Below, piece by piece: positions 10,237-21,061 of a stretch of 64,000 bases of DNA. Location: assembly GCA_940337035.1 (NCBI GenBank), contig CALNHX010007658.1, forward strand, positions 1 to 64,000. Reading direction: 5' to 3'. Numbering within the stretch: position 1 is the stretch's first letter; every line of letters starts with the position of its first letter. The translations under genes and the position numbers were made by a program. Source of the DNA: Agriotes lineatus. Lineage: Eukaryota; Arthropoda; Insecta; Coleoptera; Elateridae. Under the pieces are notes generated by a model, which was given only the letters and a program-made list of their open reading frames with translations, did not search any database and had not been told where the DNA came from.

Positions 10237-11387
10237 GAAGAACAATGAAGCGTACATAGATATGAAAGTATAAGAATTTATAATGAAGTAATACGAAAAA
10301 TATAAATTAATGGTACCACTACAGCAATATGAAGAGTAGTAGGTGAAGTAACCGAAGACGCCAAATGCGAATGAGGATCGCACAATGAAGACGATCAATC
10401 TTAGTCAAAAGTTATAGTAACTGCAGCAATAAAAAGGAATACAAAGAAATATTATGCTACAGTAAAATGGGAAGAAAAGTAAATTAGCTTAAATTCAGAA
10501 ATTTCATGCGAATATACAAGTCATTGTGTAAATTCCAATTATGAGGAAATAGTATGGGATTATTATAAGACTACTATGACAAAGGGATCAGCTAATGTAC
10601 CATGGAAAAGCAGAAGTAATATCGCAAATAAAGAAAACAACGACTCAAACCTTAGTAATCGAAGAAAGAAGATAACATTTTCACCTCATCATTATATAAA
10701 ATCAAACACCTTATACAATTTTCCACCCTTAATTATCCTTTACTCTGGAGGCCGTCATGCCTGCAACAATAGCCTCTGTTGCACCTTCCTTTTCCTTTAC
10801 CATTGGAAATAAATTCCAAACACAATCATAAATAAATATGAAGACGAAGATATACGAATAATAATATAATATTAATAAATAAATAGTTAATACAAATAAA
10901 TAATAAATAGTAATAATGAAGCCCGAAATAAATACAAAGAAGAGGTGCGAATAATATAATAAAAATTATAAAGACGACAACGCGAATGAAGAAGAGTAGA
11001 AAAATAGGATAATGCAGAGGAGGAAGTAAACCAATTATCACAAGGAAGAAGACCGAGCCGAGAATCAGCAGCCTACAGCCGAAGGATGACACCCCACGTC
11101 AACATACCTGTGAAACGCGAAGTGCGGGAGTGTTTTAAAAGCAGAGTATTAAAATAAAATCAGTGGACAGATCATATTAAAAATGAGTGTAGTGCGAAGT
11201 CAACTGCGTCACAAAGCAGGGTAATAAAAACAAGTGAGCGCAAAAACACGGTATGAAGCATAAAGATACTTTAGGGAAATAAATTAAGGAAAATAGGTCA
11301 ATATAATCAGCATTAACATTTAATTTCACTTACAAGTCAAGGGTTTTGTTAAGAAAAGCAGACATGTCCATAAGGACATGCCTACTT
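10237..11387 (+). other. 3' internal region of the LTR element, no pol detected
   Basis: Purine-rich AT DNA. The frames at 10576-10812 (plus) and 10826-11092 (minus) have low complexity and no recognisable domain. Integrase and reverse transcriptase blocks, normally expected here, were searched for by eye and not seen. Confidence 0.4.
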
Positions 11388-11405
11388 TTAAAAAGCGGGG
11401 AGTAG
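11388..11405 (+). promoter_or_regulatory. Polypurine tract before the 3' LTR
   Basis: TTAAAAAGCGGGGAGTAG is directly followed by TGTAACAACC. A purine run in this position primes plus-strand DNA synthesis in LTR elements and supports the left boundary of the LTR. Confidence 0.7.
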
Positions 11406-12375
11406 TGTAACAACCCGCAAGAAATTGCGTTATATTTATAAATCTTATAGATTTTAAGTTGTCATGAGGAAGAATAAAACAGCCGTCCCTGCATAAATTA
11501 AATTTATTGCGAACGCAAAATGTCATTTACTAAGCACGTAAAAGGTTACATTGTTATAATCCAAGCAACGGTTGAATTGCATCCGGGAAGTCAAGAAATT
11601 CGATATTAACTTACTGGCACTATTTTCTTAGAATCGGGCTGCGCCAGCAAACATGCAATTTCTGTACTGTGAGAACCCATGAGTCAGTTTGGTTTCATGC
11701 AGTACCAAGAGCCGCTAAGAATAAAGCCATTTTGGCAAGTTGGCAAAACGGGAACTCCCGGCTATTCACGAAAGAAACTTACCTTTTGGGGAACGCGAAC
11801 TGGACAGTCAGTCTTCCCGTATCCCGCGAGATAATAACTAATTACCGGCAAAAGCCGTTTCGGGCGACCGCGTCCCGGCGCCATGCCGCGAGCCGGGCGA
11901 AACAACCTAAGTTAAAATTGAAAGTTCTATTTAAAATTTATGTGAGCCAGTGTTGTGACAAGCCACTCAAAATTTAAGGATTGCCGACCATGGGATCTAG
12001 CCGAACATATTTAAATTACCTAAGTCAATTCGGGCGTACCGGAAATAAATAAAATTAACATTCACCCTCCAAGTTCTAGCAACAGCACCTGGACGGAGGT
12101 GAGTCATTTATGTGTATTTTATTAACCAACTAAAACAAACAGGGCCGCTAGATTTATTCTATTCCTTCCAAAACAATTTTAATGTCATAAACTTTAAGCG
12201 TAATTCTGAGCAATCATATTTACGAAGCTACAGTTAATTAACCATTGACCAGATAGGGTAAAATTAATTTGTACTTTATCCAAATTTTTAAGTTATTTTA
12301 ATATAAGTTATTTATTCTTTTGTGGGTGTTTTATTTAACCATAACTCGTAACTTAAACCCCTAAGTTACCGCACA
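11406..12375 (+). repeat. 3' LTR
   Basis: Begins TGTAACAACC and is about 970 bp, ending ...TTACCGCACA. Near identity with the 5' LTR over the first ~590 bp implies a young insertion or gene conversion. The stretch 12010-12110 is unrelated to its counterpart in the 5' LTR. It is followed by GTGGTCAGAAGATGAGATTTCGACC, which looks like a primer-binding site and leader rather than host flank. Confidence 0.75.
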
Positions 12376-13412
12376 GTGGTCAGAAGATGAGATTTCGACC
12401 CCTTAGGGCAATTAGTGATATACCGGTTTGAATCATCCCCTATATCCCACAAACGTGGCAGCACGTAAAACTGGTAACCCGGGGGTGACAAAACAACCCC
12501 CTGGGTTATACAGCCGTGGGGAATTGAAGTGAAGCAAGTTTTAGTTAAAACGTGGTTGAAGTTCTTTACCGTCGGAGGATTGCGAGATCTTCTAAGTTGT
12601 CGCCATGGGCGGATTTGTTCACGGACTCCTAACCAGACCATCGTTAACTAAGCATGACGTGTATCGTTCTCGCTGTCGAAGGCTTTGCCCATTACCGCTG
12701 TGTACGTCGTCTACCCGTCTCGAGGGGATTATGATTGCATTCTACCGACCCCGTTTGCTGTCGTTACCATCTTTAATATCAAGGCTGAGTTCCGCATTCC
12801 ATCTACTCTGGGATTCCCCGTTCCCGTTGTCGTTCATTTCTTCACGCATCTTAAGGTAGGTGCTTGAAAGGCAAAACACCCTACCGCGCCGACCGTCGAT
12901 TACAGCCAGCTGAACTCCTCAAGGTAAACCATGCTTGTATTTTATGAAACTGTCGTGTATAACCTAGTGTTCTTTTCGTCAACGTTTTATGTAATTATCG
13001 TGCCTACTACATAGTGTTCTTTCCGTCAAAAAGTGTTGAACATTCCGGCTTAATATTACTGCTATAGTTAGCATTGTTGATTTCAAGGTCATGTCTGTAC
13101 AGTAAAGTTTATTGTTGTTCGTATTGAAGTAACTTGTAACGTAAACGTATTGAAGTAACTTGTAACGTAAATTAGTAACTAACCCCTTTGATTATTTTTC
13201 TTGTAACTAGTCAAACATTTCATGTCCATTGTTACCTGCTTATTTTATTATTTGAATAGAGCTCATTGTTAAGTACTGATGTCTTTGATTTGTGTTGACG
13301 ATATTTTGTTTGTTGTTGTGTTCTTTTTCAGTAGTTGTAAAGGAGTTTAGCAGCTGCTTCAGGAAGTGGTTTTGTCAAGGTAAGTCAGTGCCGTAGCGTG
13401 TTAGCCGAACCA
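12376..13412 (+). other. Leader-like DNA after the 3' LTR; possible second element
   Basis: The first ~30 bp resemble an LTR-element primer-binding region, and the next ~500 bp are richer in GC than their surroundings, with short frames (12605-12859 and 12685-12867) lacking domains. It may be the start of a tandem second copy whose interior was lost. A 26-bp direct repeat lies at 13122-13171. Confidence 0.4.
13122..13171 (+). repeat. 26-bp direct repeat, two copies
   Basis: GTATTGAAGTAACTTGTAAC occurs twice in immediate succession. Confidence 0.9.
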
Positions 13413-13482
13413 AGCTTGCCGAGTGGTTAGTGGGAATTGAGCCCACACTTCTCCATTCAAGTGGGTTCGATTTAGTTAGTTA
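13413..13482 (+). repeat. tRNA-like SINE head (pol III A and B boxes)
   Basis: TTGCCGAGTGGTTAG (13416-13430) matches an A box and GGGTTCGATTT (13463-13473) a B box, about 45 bp apart as in tRNA-Ser/Leu-type genes. The acceptor stem is not convincing, so this is a tRNA-derived SINE or relic rather than a functional tRNA. Its body may extend into 13483-13757. Confidence 0.45.
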
Positions 13483-13757
13483 GAATGGAGTGGCGTCCTA
13501 CATTTACCATCATTACACCCTTTTGTATCGATGTACAGCCCTAACTCGAAGGTAGAAAAGAACCCGCCCTCCCGGTTGAGTTGAGTCGAGCAACCCTTCG
13601 TGTTACCGTCATCTAACGGGGTTAGGGCTTTGTAGTTTCGATCGATCTCCCGATTTTGTCGTTTTATCGTGTCGCGACTAACAAGTCCGGCTCTCGAGCG
13701 TATGATTTTGTTGTGCACGCTTGAGGGGTGGTTTGTTATGTCGTTGTGTCGTTTTTG
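13483..13757. other. GC-richer sequence fused in frame to the RT fragment
   Basis: The minus-strand frame of the RT piece continues through this stretch without a stop (about 90 codons to 13476), but the peptide does not look like a reverse transcriptase. It may be the body of the SINE headed at 13413, opposite in strand to the RT. Not identified. Confidence 0.35.
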
Positions 13758-13954
13758 TACGGTAACAACTTGTTCAATCATATTATTATCAACGGCCAAG
13801 TTACATCGAAGAGGTTCTTTCGAGATAGTCAATGATTTTGTTTTTTCTGTTGATACTCTCATGTTAAATTCTTCCGCTGCTGTTTTGAACCTAAACAATA
13901 GTCGTTGCAAGTCATTTTCATTTTCTGCCAGGAGCACGGCATTATCGGCGTAGC

Positions 13955-15210
13955 TAGTGATGTAAATTACCCGGGTATTTATTTTTAGGGGTAAATACCT
14001 GGGGTATTTATCCGGGTAAATACCCAAAATGGGTATTTAAGCGGATATTTATAGACTCATTTACAAATATTATAATCTAATGTATCTATCTAATGAGTAT
14101 AATTGATTCATAACTGAAGGTACTCTATTCGAATTTTATAAAAATGTTTAAGAAAATAGCTGAACTGAGAACATTTACTGCCCAAAATACAGATGGGGAC
14201 ATAATTATACAGGTTTTGCCTAAAATTGTACGGAACATGGCAATTCCATGAGTTGGAAAAGATTCAAATACTAATTACCATAAGAGTAACCGAAATGGAA
14301 AATGCAATAAATACTTTGGTAGCTAGGCAACAAGTAGCTATTATACCTACTTGTTGCCTAGCTACCAAAGTAATGATTGCATTTTCTATTTCGGTTACTC
14401 TTATGGTAATTAGTATTTGAATCTTTTCCAACTCATGGAATTGCCATGTTCCATATAATTTTAGGCAACCTGTATACAACAGCAATGAGATAGCATGAAG
14501 AAGAAACAGAATTCAATGATTGAATAAGAAAGAGATGAACATACAAACAAATATTTGAGTAAACTTGATGTTCATTTTAATTATGGCATATGTCAACAAA
14601 ATATGCCTACTAAAATAACTTTTTTTACGGTTATCTCTTATTCAAGTATTATGTGTTTTTGCTCATGCTATCTTATTGCTGTTGCATACTTATGGTCCCA
14701 TCGGTATACAGCGTTGTTTATATTATTTTGTGATATTTTTTGCCTTATTAAGATTGTTTCGTAATATGTCTATCAGTATATATTAATGTTAATAATTATA
14801 AGGATTATTTCTTCAAATTAATGTTATGTTCATTTTTTAAAAATGGAGTCAGAGCCGTCACAATGTTTTTTGTAATCTCTAACAGGCGCAATTTATTGCG
14901 TCTAACTGTTTATTTCCACAAACTTCGGCAGCCAATGTTCTTTCCCGATAAATGAGTAATTTACCTGGGTGAATGCTTATTCAATGTTACATTTAAATTG
15001 TTATTTTACATAAAATATTCCAGTGCATTTATATGTAGTTTATTTATTAAGATAACATTATGATGTGAGTAAAAGTTTAGCTTAGCTTTCTAAATATTAC
15101 ACATTTGATAAATACCCAGTGTTTAGGTATTTACCCGAGGCAGGGGTAAATACCCAGGTAAATACCCATTTATAAATACCGTACCCGTATTTACCCGACC
15201 CACAACACTA
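13955..15210. mobile_element. Non-autonomous hAT-type element with 8-bp target duplication
   Basis: Terminal inverted repeats begin TAGTGATGT (13955) and, from the right end, TAGTGTTGT (15210), close to the hAT CAGTGTTG consensus. Flanking 8-mers GGCGTAGC (13947-13954) and GGTGTAGC (15211-15218) differ at one base. Subterminal regions on both sides are packed with GGGTAAATACCC-type motifs (13965-14040 and 15115-15200). No transposase is encoded. It interrupts a LINE and is itself host to the palindrome at 14207-14475. Confidence 0.85.
14207..14475. mobile_element. 269-bp near-perfect palindromic MITE
   Basis: The two ~130-bp arms are reverse complements with only a few mismatches, meeting around 14339. 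The ends read ATACAGGTT/AACCTGTAT and can be read as TA-flanked CAGGTT termini, a Tc1/mariner-like arrangement. Frames on both strands are mirror images of one another and not genes. A single diverged arm recurs at 17357-17440. Confidence 0.8.
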
Positions 15211-15387
15211 GGTGTAGCACACTATTTTTATTTCTTTATTCCCCATCTTATATCCTCCGTTCGCTGATATCTAAAAGCACTATATTTAGACAAACCTACA
15301 ACTTTCTGAAAATAGGGACAAATAAGTACTTATTTGCTTTTGGAATATCCCAAATATAAAGGAAATATTATGTTTTATTGTTATGAT

Positions 15388-16162
15388 TAAAGCTGATAAT
15401 TATATGCACTCAAATGTACGAAAATATGCGCATATATATGCATATATTTTGTTGAGTATATGCACCCAAAGTTATAATATATGCACATAATATGCTCCTC
15501 ATTTTATTTTGAAAATAGGTAGGAGTATTCTAAATAATGTAAAAATTTTAATTATTTTGTATGAGTTTATTTAATTCCCTAATATTTATTCAAAGACGAC
15601 ATTCGTTTTAACGTTTGGCCATATAAACATGGACTGCCAACGCCAACTTCAGGTTGTAATCAACATAAAAATGAGATTTCCCGTAACCCCGCCAGACTAT
15701 TATTCACCCAACACTCTTGAAGTGGATTCTATATTGTCTGATTCTTTATACATTGCTTCTATGGGAAAAGTGGGGGTATCTGGCAGTCTATGTTGATATA
15801 GTCAAAGATTTTAATAGGTACTCTCCCTTTCCTCTGCTTATTTCGATATGTGCACTGCACTCCAGCGGCAGAAAGTGAAAGTATATATCTCAATTGCACA
15901 CAAACATTTAATTAATAAATTTCATGAAATAGTAAATTTAACAAAAAAATCTTTAAAAGTTCATACATTACAAATTATTGCTAAATATAACCAAATATGC
16001 AAAATCCAGAAAGTATGCTCAAAAACGTATAAATATGCAAAATATGCAAAGTGAAACTTGGCTTAAACAATTTGTTTTCACATAATTAGTATACATATGC
16101 GAAAAGTTTATCCGGTTTATCAATTATACAAAATATGCATTTGCCATATAATATCAGCTTTA
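15388..16162. mobile_element. Non-autonomous hAT-like element with perfect 8-bp TSD
   Basis: The terminal repeat TAAAGCTGATAATTATATG (left) pairs with TAAAGCTGATATTATATGG (right, reversed). The exact 8-mer GTTATGAT flanks both sides (15380-15387 and 16163-16170). The interior is AT-rich with many TATGCA motifs. The 68-aa frame at 15848-16054 has no domain. Confidence 0.8.
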
Positions 16163-16170
16163 GTTATGAT

Positions 16171-17356
16171 GGATAATTTGTAAACGTATTTAAGTGTCTA
16201 CTTCCTATTCCAAAAACTCAGGTAATCAACCCCACCTGTAAAACTACCTGATATCAGCAACATTATTGCTTAAAGTTCTTGGTGTTCAGTCGCTCTTGTA
16301 ATTTTGTCTTGGTATATTGTTTATTTAGCTTGGTGTCTTGTTCTTATAAGTGGTGTGTGAATCAACATGGTAAGTAAAATGTCCATCATATTACTTACCT
16401 TTTCTACAAAAAAATACCTAATTGGCTTAACTAATGTTATTACACATTTATATTTGTCAATAAATTTCCTGAACATATTCTACCCACGAGATTTAAAAAA
16501 GACTGCTAGTATTATTGCATTTTTTTTCAATTGATAACTGTAAATCAGTCTGATTTTCTGGAATCCTTCCAAATTAATTTTCGAAAACTATACTAAAACC
16601 TCTTTCAAAGGTACTATAATACTGCCGCCTCATAACGATAATTAATATAATCGCATTTACAAAGTACATATTCAAAAACCTTTCTTAATTGTAAGTATTT
16701 ACTTTAGTTCTTAATATTAAAAATAATGTTTTATTAAATATCACTACTTTAAATAAATTGAGCAATTTAATTAATTCCCAATTTTATTGCAATTTGTCAT
16801 CTCAATCTTATTTCTCAATTTGCAGAACAATTCTACTGGTATTAAATTACCTAAAAATTATTTTATTACAGGATAACACCCAAGTGAGAAAAGAGTAACA
16901 ATAAAATGTACTTATTATTTTATTATTAATTATAAAAATAAATATATATATATATATATACAATTCCAATGTTTCATTAAGGTTGGCCTTCTTTATGTAC
17001 ATCGCTCGCATTACCGTACACTGCGGTTCACTCAAAAGAAGTCCTTAACTTCATACTTGTAACATAAATAGCCTATATTTCCTATGAACTAAAATTAAGG
17101 TCTAACTGGTCGTCTATGGATGCACTTGTCATAATGGTTTTTAAATGAGTAACGTCAAAAGCAATCTAAAATTTTGAATTTTTACTTTTCTAGGTTGCAC
17201 AAAAAATAGTATGCATTATTTGGATTAAAAGTGGCTCTGTTTGACTTGCAATTTTTGAGTTAATATATAATTAAAATAATTGCTTGTCAAACAAAGTGAC
17301 ACTTTTAATTCAATAAAACAATTACTATTTTGCTTGCAATAAACATTTTTATATAG
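16171..17356. other. Spacer; weak candidate first exon and a TA repeat
   Basis: At 16369 an ATG is followed directly by GTAAGTAA, a strong donor, downstream of pyrimidine-rich DNA. It could be a 5' UTR plus start codon of a host gene, but no downstream exon was found. (TA)n lies at 16942-16960. Confidence 0.25.
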
Positions 17357-17440
17357 AGGTTGCCTAAAATTGTACGAAACATGGCAATTCCATGACTTAG
17401 AAAACGTTTAAATACTATTTGCCATAAGAGAAAGTTAAAA
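17357..17440 (+). repeat. Single arm of the palindromic MITE family
   Basis: GGTTGCCTAAAATTGTACG and CATGGCAATTCCATGA match the arms of the palindrome at 14207-14475. The copy decays after about 80 bp. Confidence 0.75.
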
Positions 17441-17736
17441 TATCAACGATTTTGTAGCCATTTATCATTATTATTTCTGTCATTCAATTTATACTTCCTA
17501 TAGAGTATCATAAATATTAAGAACGGTAAGGACATTTTACCGATGAAAGACAATTGTTTGGAGGAGTGAAGCGACGACTCCAATTATTGTCTGAGATTGG
17601 TAATTCCATAACGTTCGTGATGCTCATGAGATTTTTTGCACGATAGAAATGTATTTTTATTCAAACGTCAGTAAAATGTGACATTATGCAGCAGAATAAT
17701 ATGTTGGTGGCACTGTAAGTCTATGTCAAATTCGAT
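17441..17736. other. Spacer, nothing recognised
   Basis: AT-rich with no coding or repeat signal seen. Confidence 0.3.
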
Positions 17737-18205
17737 GTTAGCAGGTTAGGTTTTGCATCGGTCTGTGTCAAAACCAAGAAGACTATACTAAGGAGACGCA
17801 ACTCCCGTTTCGAAGCGAACCGCTAAAAGTTGACAAATAAGGCGGCCGTGGTGTAGCTTTATTCATTCACAAAACTCGTGAACTGTCAATGTCTAATATT
17901 TACTGAGTGTAGCTGGAAATTCGGACCATGTTTTAACAATTAATAACACACTTGAAATATACTCCATTGGATTAACAACCGTAAACTGACTTTTAACCGG
18001 GATTACAGGTTAATTTAGCTCGCTTCCAACTCTCGAACAGCAGCGAAAACAAACGAAAATGACCGAAGTAGTTACACGCTGTCAACAGTGCCGCGACGGC
18101 TATCCCCGGCATAGGGGCCGCTTTTATATACAGCCGTCATAGGAAGTTGCATCTCCTTAGTATAGTGTTCTTGGTCAAAACTGATGCAAAACCTAACCTG
18201 CTAAC
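17737..18205. mobile_element. MITE with ~75-bp inverted repeats
   Basis: GTTAGCAGGTTAGGTTTTGC at 17737 is the reverse complement of the sequence ending at 18205, and similarity continues through CTATACTAAGGAGA. The centre is non-coding. It abuts the left end of the THAP-exon array within a few bases and probably truncates it. Confidence 0.75.
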
Positions 18206-18207
18206 CT

Positions 18208-20895
18208 CCAATTTTTACAAAAATCTAAATGTAAGCCCCAATTTAATTTTCATTGTAGTTAATAAAACCTGCTTTCTAATGCAGAACTTTGTTGACGACG
18301 GTGATAGTTTAGACACCACATCAACAATTACGTTAAAAATGGCTAAATTATTTATGCCTGTACAACATTTTACCCTATATTCAATATTTATAATATCGGC
18401 AATGTCAAACTTCAACCACTTATCTACAAATGTGTTCACTTGCTCCGCTTTGTCTTCATGCAGTTTATTACTGCCAATCTGCATATTGTGCAACTCTAAC
18501 AGAGCATTAGCTGCTTCCATCTCGGGTTGTTCGGTACTTGACGGGCCTGTGTTTTGTGGTTCCTCCATAACAGTAGTAACACGATTTGTGAGTTGCTCCG
18601 TTTTCCTCTTTTAGAGCCTATTCAAATGCGCCTGTTTGCTTTGGACCGTTTTAAATGATGGCGGTTTGTCGACACTTCAAAGGGGCAAATTTTGGGAACG
18701 AATTGCAGTTTTTTTCAGGCATCTGCGCTTGTCGACATAATCTACAATCAATCATATTGAAACTGAATACATTAAAAAGAATTGCCAAAAATCTAAATGT
18801 AAGCCCCAATTTAATCTCTACAACATTTTACCCTATATTCATTATTTATAATATCGGCAATGTCAAACTTCAACCACTTACCTATCTACAAATGTGTTCA
18901 CTTGCTCCGCTTTGTCTTCATGCAGTTTATTACTGCCAATCTGCATATTGTGCAACTCTAACAGAGCATTAGCTGCTTCCATCTCAGGTTGTCCGGTGCT
19001 TTTTGTGAGTTGCTCCGTTTGCCTCTTTTAGAGCCTATTCAAATGCGCCTGTTTGCTTTGGACCGTTTTAAATGATGGCGGTTTGTCGACACTTCAAAGG
19101 GGCAAATTTTGGGAACGAATTGCAGTTTTTTTCAGGCATCTGCGCTTGTCGACATAATCTACAAGTAAACAATCATATTGAAACTGAATACATTAAAAAG
19201 AATTGCCAAAAATCTAAATGTAAGCCCCAATTTAATCTCTACAACATTTTACCCTATATTCATTATTTATAATATCGGCAATGTCAAACTTCAACCACTT
19301 ATCTACAAATGTGTTCACTTGCTCCGCTTTGTCTTCATGCAGTTTATTACTGCCAATCTGCATATTGTGCAACTCTAACAGAGCATTAGCTGCTTCCATC
19401 TCGGGTTGTTCGGTACTTGACGGGCCTGTGTTTTGTGGTTCCTCCATAACAGTAGTAACACGATTTGTGAGTTGCTCCGTTTTCCTCTTTTAGAGCCTAT
19501 TCAAATGCGCCTGTTTGCTTTGGACCGTTTTAAATGATGGCGGTTTGTCGACACTTCAAAGGGGCAAATTTTGGGAACGAATTGCAGTTTTTTTCAGGCA
19601 TCTGCGCTTGTCGACATAATCTACAATCAATCATATTGAAACTGAATACATTAAAAAGAATTGCCAAAAATCTAAATGTAAGCCCCAATTTAATCTCTAC
19701 AACATTTTACCCTATATTCATTATTTATAATATCGGCAATGTCAAACTTCAACCACTTACCTATCTACAAATGTGTTCACTTGCTCCGCTTTGTCTTCAT
19801 GCAGTTTATTACTGCCAATCTGCATATTGTGCAACTCTAACAGAGCATTAGCTGCTTCCATCTCAGGTTGTCCGGTGCTTTTTGTGAGTTGCTCCGTTTG
19901 CCTCTTTTAGAGCCTATTCAAATGCGCCTGTTTGCTTTGGACCGTTTTAAATGATGGCGGTTTGTCGACACTTCAAAGGGGCAAATTTTGGGAACGAATT
20001 GCAGTTTTTTTCAGGCATCTGCGCTTGTCGACATAATCTACAAGTAAACAATCATATTGAAACTGAATACATTAAAAAGAATTGCCAAAAATCTAAATGT
20101 AAGCCCCAATTTAATCTCTACAACATTTTACCCTATATTCATTATTTATAATATCGGCAATGTCAAACTTCAACCACTTATCTACAAATGTGTTCACTTG
20201 CTCCGCTTTGTCTTCATGCAGTTTATTACTGCCAATCTGCATATTGTGCAACTCTAACAGAGCATTAGCTGCTTCCATCTCGGGTTGTTCGGTACTTGAC
20301 GGGCCTGTGTTTTGTGGTTCCTCCATAACAGTAGTAACACGATTTGTGAGTTGCTCCGTTTTCCTCTTTTAGAGCCTATTCAAATGCGCCTGTTTGCTTT
20401 GGACCGTTTTAAATGATGGCGGTTTGTCGACACTTCAAAGGGGCAAATTTTGGGAACGAATTGCAGTTTTTTTCAGGCATCTGCGCTTGTCGACATAATC
20501 TACAATCAATCATATTGAAACTGAATACATTAAAAAGAATTGCCAAAAATCTAAATGTAAGCCCCAATTTAATCTCTACAACATTTTACCCTATATTCAT
20601 TATTTATAATATCGGCAATGTCAAACTTCAACCACTTACCTATCTACAAATGTGTTCACTTGCTCCGCTTTGTCTTCATGCAGTTTATTACTGCCAATCT
20701 GCATATTGTGCAACTCTAACAGAGCATTAGCTGCTTCCATCTCAGGTTGTCCGGTGCTTTTTGTGAGTTGCTCCGTTTTCCTCTTTTAGAGCCTATTCAA
20801 ATGCGCCTGTTTGCTTTGGACCGTTTTAAATGATGGCGGTTTGTCGACATTTCCACGGGGCAAATTTTTCAGGCATCTGGGCTTGTTGACATAAT
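18208..20895 (-). repeat. Higher-order tandem array of a THAP-gene exon (417 + 462 bp = 879-bp unit)
   Basis: The marker ATGATGGCGGTTTGTCGAC recurs at 18655, 19072, 19534, 19951, 20413 and 20830: steps 417, 462, 417, 462, 417. The two 879-bp units appear essentially identical. On the minus strand each monomer has an acceptor (...TTGTAG), then RRCLKKTAIRSQNLPL (the conserved segment that follows THAP fingers), SVDKPPSF, a KRKTEQLTNRV coiled-coil-like stretch and HNMQIGSNKLHEDKAEQVNTFVD, all in one frame broken by TGA and TAA. The 417-bp type ends in a donor (GATAG|GTAAGT). The 462-bp type lacks 4 bp there and instead carries 45 extra coding bases (MEEPQNTG...). The leftmost copy extends to a longer frame (18215-18568). 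An assembly artefact is possible. Confidence 0.8.
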
Positions 20896-21061
20896 CTACA
20901 AGTAAACAATCATATTGAAACTCCTAAATTATGAAATTAATGGAGTAAGCTGAAGATGTTTAACATCAAGTGGCACTTGCTTAATTAACATGTATCTTTA
21001 AGGCAGCATATTTATGATTATTTCAAGCCAGTGAAAATACAAACTGGCAAGACCTACTTAC

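Larger units (their letters stand above)
3279..12375 (+). mobile_element. Pol-less LTR retrotransposon (LARD / gag-only type)
   Basis: Two direct repeats starting TGTAACAACCCGC (3279 and 11406) bound about 7.2 kb of internal DNA. A polypurine-like tract lies directly before the right repeat. The only retroviral-type coding signal is a gag zinc-knuckle region at 5946-6386. No protease, reverse transcriptase, RNase H or integrase motif was seen on either strand, although the interior is more than large enough to hold pol. Much of the interior instead consists of local tandem duplications with periods of 134, 181, 48, 36, ~220, ~230 and 77 bp. The element would depend on a partner for replication. 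No matching target duplication was found, which may mean tandem or recombinant copies. Confidence 0.75.
13758..15275 (-). pseudogene. LINE reverse transcriptase palm, split by a hAT insertion
   Basis: On the minus strand, 15265-15211 reads GYKMGNKEIKIVCY. After a 1.26-kb insertion the same frame resumes in 13954-13758 with ADNAVLLAENENDLQRLL, then NMRVSTEKTKSL and IEQV. This is the palm with the catalytic YADD box (here Y-A-D-N, the second Asp changed) and its usual downstream motifs. A frameshift or stop appears just upstream of GYKMG. The enzyme would copy element RNA at a nicked target, but this copy is a short dead fragment. It appears to be the same family as the thumb piece at 2353-2690. 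Confidence 0.85.

Noticed and set aside
3279..12375. Endogenous retrovirus with envelope
   Set aside because: No envelope-like frame, no pol and no matching flanks. Only gag-type zinc knuckles and LTRs are supported.
13413..13482. Functional tRNA gene
   Set aside because: A and B boxes are present, but paired acceptor and anticodon stems could not be drawn.
14226..14485. Mirror frames on both strands with identical N-terminal peptide
   Set aside because: Produced by a near-perfect palindrome, not by genes.
18655..20730. Repeated plus-strand frames (105, 66 and 70 aa) across the tandem array
   Set aside because: They are antisense shadows of the THAP exon copies; the minus strand carries the splice signals and THAP-type motifs.
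18208..20895. CRISPR array
   Set aside because: Repeat units of 417/462 bp without short direct repeats and spacers, in eukaryotic DNA.
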